A DNA stretch of 64,000 nt from Sulfitobacter indolifex. GTDB taxonomy: Bacteria; Pseudomonadota; Alphaproteobacteria; Rhodobacterales; Rhodobacteraceae. The position numbers and the translations under genes are program-made. Below the pieces are notes generated by a model, which saw only the letters and a list, made by a program, of their open reading frames with translations, did no database searches and was not told where the DNA came from. Location of the stretch: positions 186,001 to 250,000 of the forward strand of contig NZ_CP084953.1 in assembly GCF_022788655.1 (NCBI RefSeq), read 5' to 3'. This document shows positions 26,536-34,958 of this stretch, in pieces. Positions within the stretch are counted from its first letter, which is position 1, and every line of letters starts with the position of its first letter.

Positions 26536-26907
26536 TGGGTACGCCAGTAACTAGGTTTGACCAAAGCATGTTAAGAAATCGGGGCAGAAATTGGGCAGAA
26601 TGTGAACCATAGTTGGAAAATATGGAAACAGCATCGGTTATGGACAGTTGCTCCGGAAGTTATGTCAAGGGGCCAAAATCCCGGCACCTGACATTGCCCA
26701 ACGGCAGAGATTATTGCCAGTTCCCACCTTAAACGACTGGCTGCAAGTGGAGCTTGCGAGCGTTACCTTGAACCGCAGCTAGGCCCTAGACATCCATCCT
26801 TTGTGGCACCCGCAGCAAATGATCGCTTTCCGCCCTTCCTTCTAGAGGTCTTCCCAGGCGCGAAAACTATGCGACCGCAGCGAAAGGCAGCAAGATCCGC
26901 AGAGCGG
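26536..26907. other. Gene-poor region between the HTTM operon and the right inverted end
   Basis: No supported gene. It presumably contains the promoter of the minus-strand HTTM operon near 26540-26620. Confidence 0.4.
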
Positions 26908-26944
26908 ACCAACACGGTTTGCGGACATCCCCAAAATTCATCTC
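26908..26944 (+). repeat. Right inverted copy of the IS-like end
   Basis: ACCAACACGGTTTGCGGACA followed by a near-identical CCCC/AAATT/CATCTC tail, matching the minus strand of 24546-24586 with two single-base changes and a short gap. The pair brackets the 2.3-kb HTTM/DCC segment. Confidence 0.75.
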
Positions 26945-27099
26945 ACAATCACATCATTTACGATCTTAAAGATCGCGATCATCCATAGCGATAGGGTTAT
27001 GCCACCCGCGACCCAAAGGCGCAGACGAGGCCGAGACTTTGTCCGAACACGGGGTTGTTCATCTGTCGTCTCAGATCGGTGAGGTGTCGTCTTACGCAT
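26938..27099 (-). CDS. Small single-pass membrane protein
   Basis: 53 aa. A basic N-terminal half (RKTTPHRSE, RTKSRPRLRLW) is followed by one membrane helix and the end FKIVNDVIVR. No strong ribosome binding site is seen, but a decayed paralog with the same tail motif lies 230 bp away (27331-27444), which supports a real coding ancestry. The stop lies inside the inverted repeat. Confidence 0.5.
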   Translation of the reverse strand: MRKTTPHRSETTDEQPRVRTKSRPRLRLWVAGGITLSLWMIAIFKIVNDVIVR

Positions 27100-27330
27100 A
27101 CAGTCTCTAGGGACCCCACGGTCAGTACTCAATGTCCCATAAAAACAAAGATTTCAAATGCGGCTTGCACAATACCGAAAACAGGGGCCCAACTCTTACA
27201 GTTAGGTTTCTCGCTGCAGTTGAGCTTAAAAGACTGGAGCAGTCTGTCAATCGCGACAGGGTCGGCTCTCTACAACAGGCTCCCCATATCGCAGAACCGT
27301 TGCAGGATAGTGACCTGCACCTGGGGCCCC

Positions 27331-27444
27331 TCAACCAACCAGCAAATCATTCACGATCTTAAAAGATTGCAACGATCCAGAGAGATAACGCGACGCTGGC
27401 CGACATCCTCCGAATGCGGAGCGCCTTCGTTTCTGTGACGGCAT
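27331..27444 (-). pseudogene. Decayed paralog of the 53-aa membrane protein
   Basis: The minus strand encodes SVALSLWIVAIF in one frame and KIVNDLLVG plus stop in another. Together these match the ITLSLWMIAIFKIVNDVIVR tail of the gene at 26938. A 37-codon frame from 27444 reaches the same stop with the membrane part out of frame, so paired indels have disrupted it. Confidence 0.55.
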
Positions 27445-27707
27445 GTGTGTTCTTACCTCGCGCGCCAGACCGCTTAGGTCCCATTCTATCCATATGGCTT
27501 CCCCATGAACTCTCCCCTCATCCTTCTTCCCCCATGACGTTTCAGCCCCGACTGTGCGCTATATCGCGCATCGAAGGCCGATCTCATCGGTCCAAAGTTC
27601 TCGTTCGGGTTGCAGCTAGAAGGCCAGTCCGGCCCTTCAAGGGAGACGCTGGAAAACCTTGCGCTTTCGCAAAGAGGCCGCGCGGGCCTCTGGCACGTCT
27701 CAGGAGC
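27445..27707. other. Gene-free segment before the first receiver gene
   Basis: Nothing supported; the longer plus-strand frames here run antisense to the receiver gene. Confidence 0.4.
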
Positions 27708-28076
27708 TTATCGGTTCAGGGCTGCTTTAATTTCCGGGCCCAAGGTCATTGGATCAAACGGCTTGGCAATCACCTCTGCGGCGCCAAGGTCAAAGAGTTC
27801 CGTCCAAGTTCCTACCCCCACCTGCGCGGTCATGAAGATGGCAGGCACAGATTCAAGTCCTGGCACTTGGCGCAGTTTCTCAAGCGTCTCAAGTCCGGAC
27901 ATGCCCGGCATCATCACATCAAGCAAAAATACGTCCGGCTTGAACTCTTCAACTGTACTGAGCGCTTCTTCCCCAGAGACACAGTCGACAACTTCTATGT
28001 CATCCATGAGCTCCAAAGACATTTTCGCCAACTCAAGAATGTCAGCATCGTCGTCCACATGTAGTAATTTTAGCAT
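27708..28076 (-). CDS. Stand-alone CheY-like response regulator receiver
   Basis: 122 aa, a receiver only. The acidic pair is in HVDDDADI, the phospho-acceptor Asp in VFLLDVMMPGMSG (near residue 53), the Thr in IFMTAQ and the Lys in VIAKPFDP. The ATG at 28076 follows GGGAAGAAG. It has no output domain, so it signals by protein-protein contact. No kinase is adjacent. Confidence 0.92.
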   Translation of the reverse strand: MLKLLHVDDDADILELAKMSLELMDDIEVVDCVSGEEALSTVEEFKPDVFLLDVMMPGMSGLETLEKLRQVPGLESVPAIFMTAQVGVGTWTELFDLGAAEVIAKPFDPMTLGPEIKAALNR

Positions 28077-28516
28077 CGTCTTCTTCCCATTCAGCACGCT
28101 CCCGCCACGACCGCCAACATAACACTGTGATCGCTTGCTGAAATCATTCAAGAACCCGGCCTGTCAGCGCGACGGGCCCGTCGCCCATAACCGCAGGCTA
28201 TGTCGAAAGTATGTTACCTTCGTGCCAATAGCCTTTGTAATGCGCCAAGTTTGCAAGCAGGTTTGCTGGCTCGGCGCGTTCATCCGCAACCCAAAAGCTG
28301 CCACGCTAGAATATTTTCAGGCGGGACTATTAAGACACGTGAGACTGTTGATCGTCCCCAGAAATTGATGAGATGCCCTGGCCCCGATAAAGCAATCTGC
28401 ACTCTAAAAGATGACGGCTTGAGAAACCTGACCCAAACTGATCGTATCGCCCAACGCAAGAAAACCGCTCTTATCACAGATAGAGCCGCTGCCCTGCCGT
28501 TCGAAAGCACGCAACT
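28077..28516. other. 440-bp intergenic region
   Basis: No supported gene or hairpin. It should contain the promoter of the minus-strand receiver gene. Confidence 0.4.
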
Positions 28517-29005
28517 TTAGAGAGGTATTGCTATCTTCAAAGCGCGGTTCAGAGCGGCAGATTTTCGGGCATCGTTCTTGATGGATTTCAGCCAGGCCTC
28601 GCATCCCTCACCCACATCGCGGCAAAAGCGGTCCGTGTGAAGTTGAAGCGTCCGGTTCTTGTGCTCGCAGTGCTCTGTTGCGACCGAGGTAAAGTGAAAC
28701 CGATAGAAAGCATCGATAGCATCCTTTCGCCGACCATTGTCCGCGTCAAATCCCTGATAAAGCATGGCACATTTCAAAGCATAGCATTCAGCCCCTGAGA
28801 GAAACGCATGCTGTCCCGACAAAACATTTGTTCGATACTTGGGCCCAACCCACCTATCAAACCACTGAGCATATCTTTTCTGCGGTTTGGCCTCTGGATT
28901 CTCTATAGCACCAGCCATGTCAGGAAGGCTCAGAGCAAGGCACAGCGCCGCAGGCCAGTTTTCTGACTTTAGGCACTGCTCAAGAGAAGCAACAAAGACC
29001 TGCAC
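28517..29005 (-). CDS. Hypothetical protein, 162 aa
   Basis: Helical, Cys- and Ala-rich protein (EQCLKSENWPAALCLALSLPDMAG; YAQWFDRWVGPKY; LSGAECYALKCAML). The GTG start at 29005 is preceded by TAGGAGA at good spacing. It lies 9 bp after a small zinc-ribbon-like gene, so the two are an operon. I recognise no family; its soluble, all-helical character suggests a small adaptor or accessory protein. Confidence 0.75.
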   Translation of the reverse strand: MQVFVASLEQCLKSENWPAALCLALSLPDMAGAIENPEAKPQKRYAQWFDRWVGPKYRTNVLSGQHAFLSGAECYALKCAMLYQGFDADNGRRKDAIDAFYRFHFTSVATEHCEHKNRTLQLHTDRFCRDVGEGCEAWLKSIKNDARKSAALNRALKIAIPL

Positions 29006-29014
29006 GTAAATCTC

Positions 29015-29182
29015 CTACCTTGGATGCTCTAACCCGCATCTCGGGCATTCCAGCGTGGCTTCTGCCCAGCTCTCACCATCCGCCTGATAATATCCATGCC
29101 CCATAAGCCAGCAAATCGGCCGGAGCAGCCAAGACTTCGCCCCCCGCCTCCGGTCCGGCTCCTTCCAGGTAATCCTCGCCAT
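29015..29182 (-). CDS. Small zinc-ribbon-like protein
   Basis: 55 aa starting ARITWKEPDRR and ending TLECPRCGLEHPR. One CPxCG knuckle is visible and a second ligand set could be IC and H in PICWLMGHGYY. The start at 29182 follows GGGGAAA; a longer frame to 29302 has no support. It is upstream of and close to the 162-aa gene. Confidence 0.6.
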   Translation of the reverse strand: MARITWKEPDRRRGAKSWLLRPICWLMGHGYYQADGESWAEATLECPRCGLEHPR

Positions 29183-29323
29183 TCCCGTTTCCCCTGATCT
29201 AAACGAGCGCTGCAATGCCTGCGATATAGGCAGCTTCTTCGTAGCAATTGTTAAAACCCACGGCAGAAAGCAGAGCCAATACCCCCAATGGTTGCCCGCC
29301 AAACGATTATTCCCTACGCGCCT

Positions 29324-29518
29324 CTATCCAATTTTGATCCCTGCTCTCTCTGCAAGAGCCCGGATGACCAAGGCCGCATCTGACATGATGCTCTCTGCAA
29401 GGCGAGGACTGCAAGAGATAACGCCTACCTTCATATCCTCCAAACACCCTAGCACCTCAGACAGCGCTTCAGGATCCAACGGCGCGCCTCCTTGGCTCAT
29501 AGCACCACGCTTTGGCAC
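29324..29518 (-). CDS. Small hypothetical protein, 64 aa
   Basis: Helical peptide (LDPEALSEVLGCLEDMKVG, ending RALAERAGIKIG). A GTG start at 29518 has AAGGA upstream; an ATG at 29500 is an alternative. It is on the same strand as the two small genes at 28517-29182 and may belong to the same unit. Confidence 0.45.
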   Translation of the reverse strand: MPKRGAMSQGGAPLDPEALSEVLGCLEDMKVGVISCSPRLAESIMSDAALVIRALAERAGIKIG

Positions 29519-29823
29519 GATATTGTTCCTTCCGCTGCGGCCAGGTCAGCCGCTATGCCCGCCGCGGGTGGGGTCCGCGCAAAACCATTGCGCCCGAGGC
29601 GGTAGGCGTGGGCTCTTTGCCAGCGCTTCGGCAAACCTTCCACTGACAGGGCTGTGGGTAGGCAAGCAGAGCTTCATGTTGCAGAGGTATCTGTTCGAAG
29701 TGGCCTTCCCCTCGCAATCATAGGGGTGAAAATTTTATTGAATGTTCGAAGGATAAATTCATATAGAGAAGCGGTCTGCTAGCCGATCGTACAACAGACC
29801 AAAAGCCTCAGGAGCTATGCCCT
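29519..29823. other. 305-bp region before the small lipoprotein
   Basis: GC-rich and without a supported gene; possible promoter for the lipoprotein at 29824. Confidence 0.35.
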
Positions 29824-29976
29824 ATGAAACTTTTCATCGTGATATCAGCCCTGCTCCTCTCCGCTTGCGCTTCTTACGAAAAAGGCGAACTCCCGTTGAT
29901 CCGCGATCCCCAGACCGGTGAAATGCGGCCTTGCGGCCACATTGGGGTGCTAGGAGACTGCAAGCACTACATGTGA
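29824..29976 (+). CDS. Small lipoprotein, 50 aa
   Basis: A lipoprotein signal (KLFIVISALLLSACASYEKG) with an LSAC lipobox gives a mature peptide of about 36 residues with two Cys (MRPCGHIGVLGDCKHYM at the end). An AGGAGC lies upstream. Its 3' end overlaps the convergent gene at 29950 by 27 bp. Confidence 0.7.
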   Translation: MKLFIVISALLLSACASYEKGELPLIRDPQTGEMRPCGHIGVLGDCKHYM

Positions 29977-30117
29977 AGACGGCTTGGCGGGTTGCCCGAT
30001 GGGACGCCCTTCAAACTTACCCTCTCCAGTGCAAACAACGATGTTTCCATCGTCCGAAGCACGCACGAACGCGCCCTGAACTTGAATGTAATCACTAACT
30101 AAGATGGTTCGGATCAT
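29950..30117 (-). CDS. Small conserved-looking hypothetical protein, 55 aa
   Basis: Begins IRTILVSDYIQVQGAFVRA and continues with a beta-rich stretch (GNIVVCTGEGKFEGRPIG). GGGGGAG precedes the ATG at 30117. Family unknown to me. It converges on the lipoprotein gene. Confidence 0.55.
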   Translation of the reverse strand: MIRTILVSDYIQVQGAFVRASDDGNIVVCTGEGKFEGRPIGQPAKPSSHVVLAVS

Positions 30118-30309
30118 AAGGCTCCCCCGCGGCAAGATTATGCCCCTTTCTATGGCGCCCCTGAATTACAGTAAACTGCAGAAATTCCTTGAAACAAAAG
30201 CGTAATGGAGCGCGCGCTCCGCTTCACCTCAGACACCGCACACCCCAAAGCATTTAAGAGGACAGACCTAAGCGCAGTCCGCTTGACCTGCCATCCTTCT
30301 TTACGTTTC

Positions 30310-30696
30310 TCAGACTTGGGCCGAATGGTTCATCAGTGTTGAGAGTGCCGTGATAATCTGAGCATGCACGAAGGGCTTTGGAATCAGAACACTTTCGGGG
30401 ACACCCTTGGCGCTCCATTCATGAGCGCTGTCCCCACTCATATAGACGATCGGCATCTCAGATTGGTGCGCCCGGATGTGGCGTACGAGTTCCCACCCGT
30501 TCGGCCCCTTGCCGAGATTTATGTCTGTCACAACAGCGTCAACCCGCGCGGGGTCAGCCTCAAAAACCTCAATGGCTTTGGCACCGTTGATCGCCGTGAC
30601 CACGTCAAACCCCTCGTCAACAAGGGCCGCTTCGATGTCCATGAGAATGAGCGCCTCATCTTCAACTAATAAAACGACTTTTGAATTCATTCTCAC
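30310..30696 (-). CDS. Second stand-alone response regulator receiver
   Basis: 128 aa. The acidic pair is in LVEDEALI, the phospho-acceptor in AVVTDINLGKGPNG, the Thr/Ser position in VYMSGDS and the Lys in LIPKPFV. The NGWELVRHIR segment is characteristic of receivers paired with HWE/HisKA_2 kinases in alphaproteobacteria. Such a kinase is encoded at 31763. A functional link is inferred. Confidence 0.9.
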   Translation of the reverse strand: MRMNSKVVLLVEDEALILMDIEAALVDEGFDVVTAINGAKAIEVFEADPARVDAVVTDINLGKGPNGWELVRHIRAHQSEMPIVYMSGDSAHEWSAKGVPESVLIPKPFVHAQIITALSTLMNHSAQV

Positions 30697-31039
30697 ACCT
30701 GTTCAGCTGGTAAGCCTCAACCGTGCAAAAGCCGTTCAGTTCCAGCATTCAGCAACTAAATCCGTGATGTTGCAGACGCACCGCTGCCCCTTGCCAGCGG
30801 CCGTCTGCGCATCGCATGCCCCGAGGGGCAGACAAAGCCGCAAAAACTTTGCTGCACCTGGGCGGTTTACACCTTCCCATGCCCCATACAAAAAATGTGC
30901 CCGCCCAGGAGAAAAGAGAGCCGCTCATCTTTCAATTCACCGCGCAGAGCCCCACCTGCTGGCAATCAGCGAGGAGCAAATAAATGCAAGGCCAGGTCGA
31001 CGACACCCAATGGGTCACACCCGACCGTGCCGACGTTGA
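30697..31039. other. 343-bp intergenic region
   Basis: No supported gene; it holds the divergent promoters of the receiver and pentapeptide-repeat genes. Confidence 0.4.
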
Positions 31040-31531
31040 ATGCGCTCCTCTTCTCATGCCGCAGCTTTGGATAATTTTATGACCCGCTATGCCCACACAG
31101 GGTCCAGCATTATGGCCCTTTTCTTCTGCCTCGCCGCCCCCGCAATTGGCCAGGAAGAGGGCCAAAGTAAACAATTGCGCATGCTCGGAAAATGCCCTGG
31201 CTGTGCCTTCGAGAAGTTGGACCTCACGGGCCGGAAACTCACCGGCGTCAATCTGACGTCTTCTCACCTGCGAAATGTGAACTTTACGGGGGCTGGGTTG
31301 AACCTGTCGTTGTTCGACCATGCCACCTTTGAAAATGTTTCTTTTGATGCGGCTGACCTGACCGGGGCCAGCTTCACAGGGGCCACGTTCATCAACGTCT
31401 CCTTTGCAAACGCGATTTTGAAAGCAGCCGTCTTCGAAGACGCCGTCCTGATCGATACCGATCTTGATGCAGGCCTATACTGCAACACGCAAATGCCGGA
31501 CGAAACGATGGCCAGCACGGAATGCAACTGA
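31040..31531 (+). CDS. Exported pentapeptide-repeat protein
   Basis: 163 aa. An N-terminal hydrophobic stretch (SIMALFFCLAAPAIGQ) is a likely signal peptide and suggests a start nearer 31079 or 31112. A CPGC pair and about twelve A(D/N)LxX-type repeats follow (LTGVNLTSSHLRNVNFTG, DAADLTGASFTGATF), forming a right-handed quadrilateral helix. The end NTQMPDETMASTECN has a further Cys. Periplasmic location is inferred; function unknown. Confidence 0.8.
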   Translation: MRSSSHAAALDNFMTRYAHTGSSIMALFFCLAAPAIGQEEGQSKQLRMLGKCPGCAFEKLDLTGRKLTGVNLTSSHLRNVNFTGAGLNLSLFDHATFENVSFDAADLTGASFTGATFINVSFANAILKAAVFEDAVLIDTDLDAGLYCNTQMPDETMASTECN

Positions 31532-31762
31532 CCAGAGGATGTTCTTTGCTCGGCGCCCCCTCTTAGAGGTCAGCGAAGGTTGTTTTGCACCCCCGGGCGA
31601 CAGCGCCCCTCTGTCAGGCTCCTCTTTCCCCATGTTTTTTTGAGCCCCCGGAAGAAGAACCCGCAAGCTCCTCTCATAGACTTCCGGTAGAAACCCTCTA
31701 AGTGCAGTCCGTTGCCGGAGCGTCATGTCTTTCGGTTCGGCAGCTGCAGAGGGAAAGTCTTC

Positions 31763-33289
31763 ATGGTGACCAAGACGATTGCGGGTTCAGTGCGCGTCGC
31801 GACCATATTTATTGTCGCGACCTTTCTTGTCTATTCCAGCATTGTGGGCGCGCTTGTCTATCACGGGCACAGCTCGGCGGAAGATCGGGCCGAAAGCTCT
31901 GCGGCAGCCGCGGCCAAGGCGGTCAAGATCAACACCGGCTGGATTGTCGAAGTGGCCCGCCAAGCGCTGCGCCGCATGGATTTTGCCTTGGGATCCGATG
32001 TTCAGTCCAGCCAATCTGCGACCTTAGTGAGCATCAAGGACGCGCTTGAGGGGCTGCCCGACAGCGCCAAAGCCTATATCGTGACCGCCGAGGGGCAAAC
32101 CCTCTACACCACGGACCCCAATGCTCCCAATATCGACATTCGCGACAGAGAGTATTTTGCTGTCCCAGCCGGTGGGCAGCAGTTCTTCACCTCTTCGCTT
32201 CTTACCAGCCGCATTGACGGCAGCCCGATCTTCACGTTCAGCCAACGCCTTGAGCGGGAGGGGGCTTTTGTAGGTGTCGCGATCATTTCCTTTGATGCCG
32301 CCCTTCTGGGAGAGCTGCTGGCGTCTCTCGGCCTGGGACAAGGCGCGGCCTTAGCGATCTTGCGCGCAGATGGCATGCTGGTGGCCCGCTACCCCCCCGT
32401 CGACGGCCCCCTGGATTTGAGCCAACATGTGATCTTCAAAGACCATTTACCCAACGCGGATGCGGGGGCCTATATCAGCACGTCTCCCATAGACGGAGAG
32501 AAAAGATTTGTAGGCTACCAAACCCTCCCAGACAGCGCGCTCATCGCCATCGCCTCAGGGCGCTATGACGAAACGATGGCGCGCTTCTGGCGGCGTGTTC
32601 AGGTATTCTTGGCGATTGTCATTCCCACCATCCTGGCCCTCGCGGCATGTGCCATCTGGATCATCCGGCTTCTCAGGCGGGAGGCTCAAAAAAATGAGGC
32701 CCTTGAGACAGCGCTTGAGGCAAATACAATGCTGTTTCGTGAAATCCACCACCGGGTCAAAAACAACATGCAATCGATGCAGGCGCTGGTCGCCATGCAC
32801 AAGCTTCCCAAAACCGTGGAGACCAACTTCAAACTGCGCCTTGCGGCCATGTCCACCGTCCATGAGCATATGTACAACCACGACAAATACGCCGCTCTGG
32901 ATGCGCCCGCCTTCATCGCCTCGATGACGGAAAACATCTTCAAAGCCCATGGCGCGTCAGAACACCTAAGCCTTGATATCGACCGGATCTCAATCAGCCA
33001 TGAGCAGGCCACATCGCTGGCGATGCTGATCAATGAAGTTGTCACCAACTCGCTGAAGTATGCGGGATCAGACAGAGACACTGCAGAGATCCGTATCCGC
33101 CTCAAGCTTCTCGGCAACAACAGGGCCAACCTCGTCATCGTCGACAACGGCCCGGGGTTTGACCCAAAAACACGCCCCCTCGGGATGGGCACCAAAATCA
33201 TCCAGGGCATGGCCCTGCAGTTGCAAGGCACCTACAGCTATGCGTTCGACGGCGGGACGATCTTTTCTTTGGAGTTCCCTGTGGCATAG
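31763..33289 (+). CDS. Membrane sensor histidine kinase, HisKA_2/HWE type with Cache-like sensor
   Basis: 508 aa. The first membrane helix (residues 10-35) is followed by a periplasmic dCache/PDC-like domain (AYIVTAEGQTLYTTDPNAP, DREYFAVPAGGQQFF) and a second helix (VFLAIVIPTILALAACAIW). The H-box HHRVKNNMQSMQ marks HisKA_2, and an HATPase follows (LAMLINEVVTNSLKYA, VDNGPGFD, LGMGTKI). The start at 31763 precedes the first helix. It probably phosphorylates a single-domain receiver such as that at 30310; it has no receiver of its own. Confidence 0.9.
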   Translation: MVTKTIAGSVRVATIFIVATFLVYSSIVGALVYHGHSSAEDRAESSAAAAAKAVKINTGWIVEVARQALRRMDFALGSDVQSSQSATLVSIKDALEGLPDSAKAYIVTAEGQTLYTTDPNAPNIDIRDREYFAVPAGGQQFFTSSLLTSRIDGSPIFTFSQRLEREGAFVGVAIISFDAALLGELLASLGLGQGAALAILRADGMLVARYPPVDGPLDLSQHVIFKDHLPNADAGAYISTSPIDGEKRFVGYQTLPDSALIAIASGRYDETMARFWRRVQVFLAIVIPTILALAACAIWIIRLLRREAQKNEALETALEANTMLFREIHHRVKNNMQSMQALVAMHKLPKTVETNFKLRLAAMSTVHEHMYNHDKYAALDAPAFIASMTENIFKAHGASEHLSLDIDRISISHEQATSLAMLINEVVTNSLKYAGSDRDTAEIRIRLKLLGNNRANLVIVDNGPGFDPKTRPLGMGTKIIQGMALQLQGTYSYAFDGGTIFSLEFPVA

Positions 33290-33435
33290 CTTGAGACAGC
33301 GATGCGTGCGGCCGCCCTGAGTCAGCTCTATAAGACAACGGTCGCTTTGAAAGGTAAATTTCGGGATCGAATGGAACCGCGGTATGAAGGTTTCATCCTG
33401 TAAATTTGAAAAGTGGTTCTTCGCGGTAAACGATA

Positions 33436-34488
33436 TCAGTGGCTACTATCTAGCAGCCTGTGTCCGTGAAAAATGCTACGATTATAGCTGGCCTTGCTGA
33501 GAGGCTCCTGAACGAGAGAAAGCCCGTATTGGGTCAGCTTGGCGTGGTATGGCGTCTTGCGCCATAGTTCGAATGCTTCGGCAATCGGACCTTCAAACAA
33601 TGCGATCCAGCTCTTTAATATGGCGGCTGAGGAGAATTCACCCCGCCGGGCCTTCCCATTCTCCACCATTCCAAAATAAAGGGCAGGATCACCCTTGAGA
33701 ACCGACAGGGTCCTGAGAACATCTTCAGGAGTTCGCACCTCCATATAGTCCAGATCGCTCTGCCGTAACTCCTTGAATGCAGGCTCCGGACCTAGAAGCG
33801 CCGGAACCTCTGCCCACCAAGCGTTCACTAACTTTGATGCGGGTTTGTGGTGTGCGTCCGCGACGGTCAGATTCCGCACGGCGAGGACCGCGTCCGCATT
33901 ACGGTAGTTGCCCCAATTCTGCTGCTTGGCGCGACAGTCAGTTGTCGTGTCAACTGTGTCGAGCTCGAGATGCATCCCGATCCTTCCGAGCTTGTCCTTG
34001 AAGTCCTCCGATCTGAAGCTCTCATGCATATTGAAAATGTGACCCTTGAAGACCAGACGCTCGACCCTGTGGCCACGGCTCGGATCACGCGGGATTAAAT
34101 TGGGCTGCGGCCAGTGAGGGACATGAGCGTTGTTTGGCTGAGAGGGCAGAAGACCATTCTGATGTATAACGAAGTTTGCCAGTCGGGGTTGATGTGCATC
34201 AAGCCGCGGTATGACCACAAAAGAGGAAATGTCTCTTTGGCGGCGACCAAAGTCCCGAACGCCTGCGACATTTACAACTGCTGGGTCGAGTGCCGGGCCA
34301 ACAGTGACATCATATCCTGCCAAGCGCAGTTCATAGTATGTCCGATTGATCCAGCAATCGAAACCATCCACGCACCGCAGTTGAAGAAGATCAGGTGTGA
34401 TAGGGCCGAAAGGAATGGTTTTAAGCTCGGGCCAGAGCTGATTATCCGGGCACACGAAATGGACGCGGCCAACACCTTTCAGATTCAT
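33436..34488 (-). CDS. Putative glycosyltransferase-like protein
   Basis: 350 aa. The layout suggests a GT-B enzyme acting on surface polysaccharide: an N-terminal half with NRTYYELRLAGYDVTVGP, then VFKGHIFNMHESF. The C-terminal half has KPASKLVNAWWAEVPALLG and PEDVLRTLSVL, reminiscent of a nucleotide-sugar-binding region. GAGGAA precedes the ATG. It is a single gene with gene-free flanks. The glycosyltransferase call is moderate and no GT family is assigned. Confidence 0.55.
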   Translation of the reverse strand: MNLKGVGRVHFVCPDNQLWPELKTIPFGPITPDLLQLRCVDGFDCWINRTYYELRLAGYDVTVGPALDPAVVNVAGVRDFGRRQRDISSFVVIPRLDAHQPRLANFVIHQNGLLPSQPNNAHVPHWPQPNLIPRDPSRGHRVERLVFKGHIFNMHESFRSEDFKDKLGRIGMHLELDTVDTTTDCRAKQQNWGNYRNADAVLAVRNLTVADAHHKPASKLVNAWWAEVPALLGPEPAFKELRQSDLDYMEVRTPEDVLRTLSVLKGDPALYFGMVENGKARRGEFSSAAILKSWIALFEGPIAEAFELWRKTPYHAKLTQYGLSLVQEPLSKASYNRSIFHGHRLLDSSH

Positions 34489-34958
34489 GGGAAGTTCCTC
34501 GTTCCGACATTACCCAAGTGGCCTGCCCTCCTATCTTCCTCGCGCTTGATGCGCGTGCCGAGCACCCCAAGATGGCGCATGATCAACTCTAAAAAATCTA
34601 GCTTGTCTTTGATTGAGAGATTAACAACGGGGCGCGCTCTATTGCCAGCCCAGATACACTTTCATCGATTTGACGATACCTCTCCGCCAGACCACTGCCC
34701 ATCCGGAGCCTGGTTTCAGTCGGTTGCTTTGATCATATATTTCCGCGAGATCTCTCTCAAGCATTTCGCGGGTCAATTTCTAAGTAAAACTCTGCCGAGG
34801 GCCGTCTGGCTGCTGGGCTGAGGGATCGTTTATCGAGTGTCCTTTTCGCCGAATGCTTACCGTTGAAAGGCCTATATGAGAAATCTAAGTCGCTTCTCTC
34901 GCGCAAACCGCCGAATTTGGTGGTCGTGCGGGGTCACAATGATGCAGTCGAAGCACTC
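34489..34958. other. 470-bp gene-free region
   Basis: No supported gene or terminator between the glycosyltransferase-like gene and the catabolic operon. Confidence 0.4.

Noticed and set aside
27414-28064. Plus-strand 216-codon frame
   Set aside because: Antisense to the receiver gene and the decayed paralog; composition not protein-like.
34114-34821. Plus-strand 235-codon frame across the glycosyltransferase-like gene and its flank
   Set aside because: Mostly antisense to the better-supported minus-strand gene, with atypical composition.
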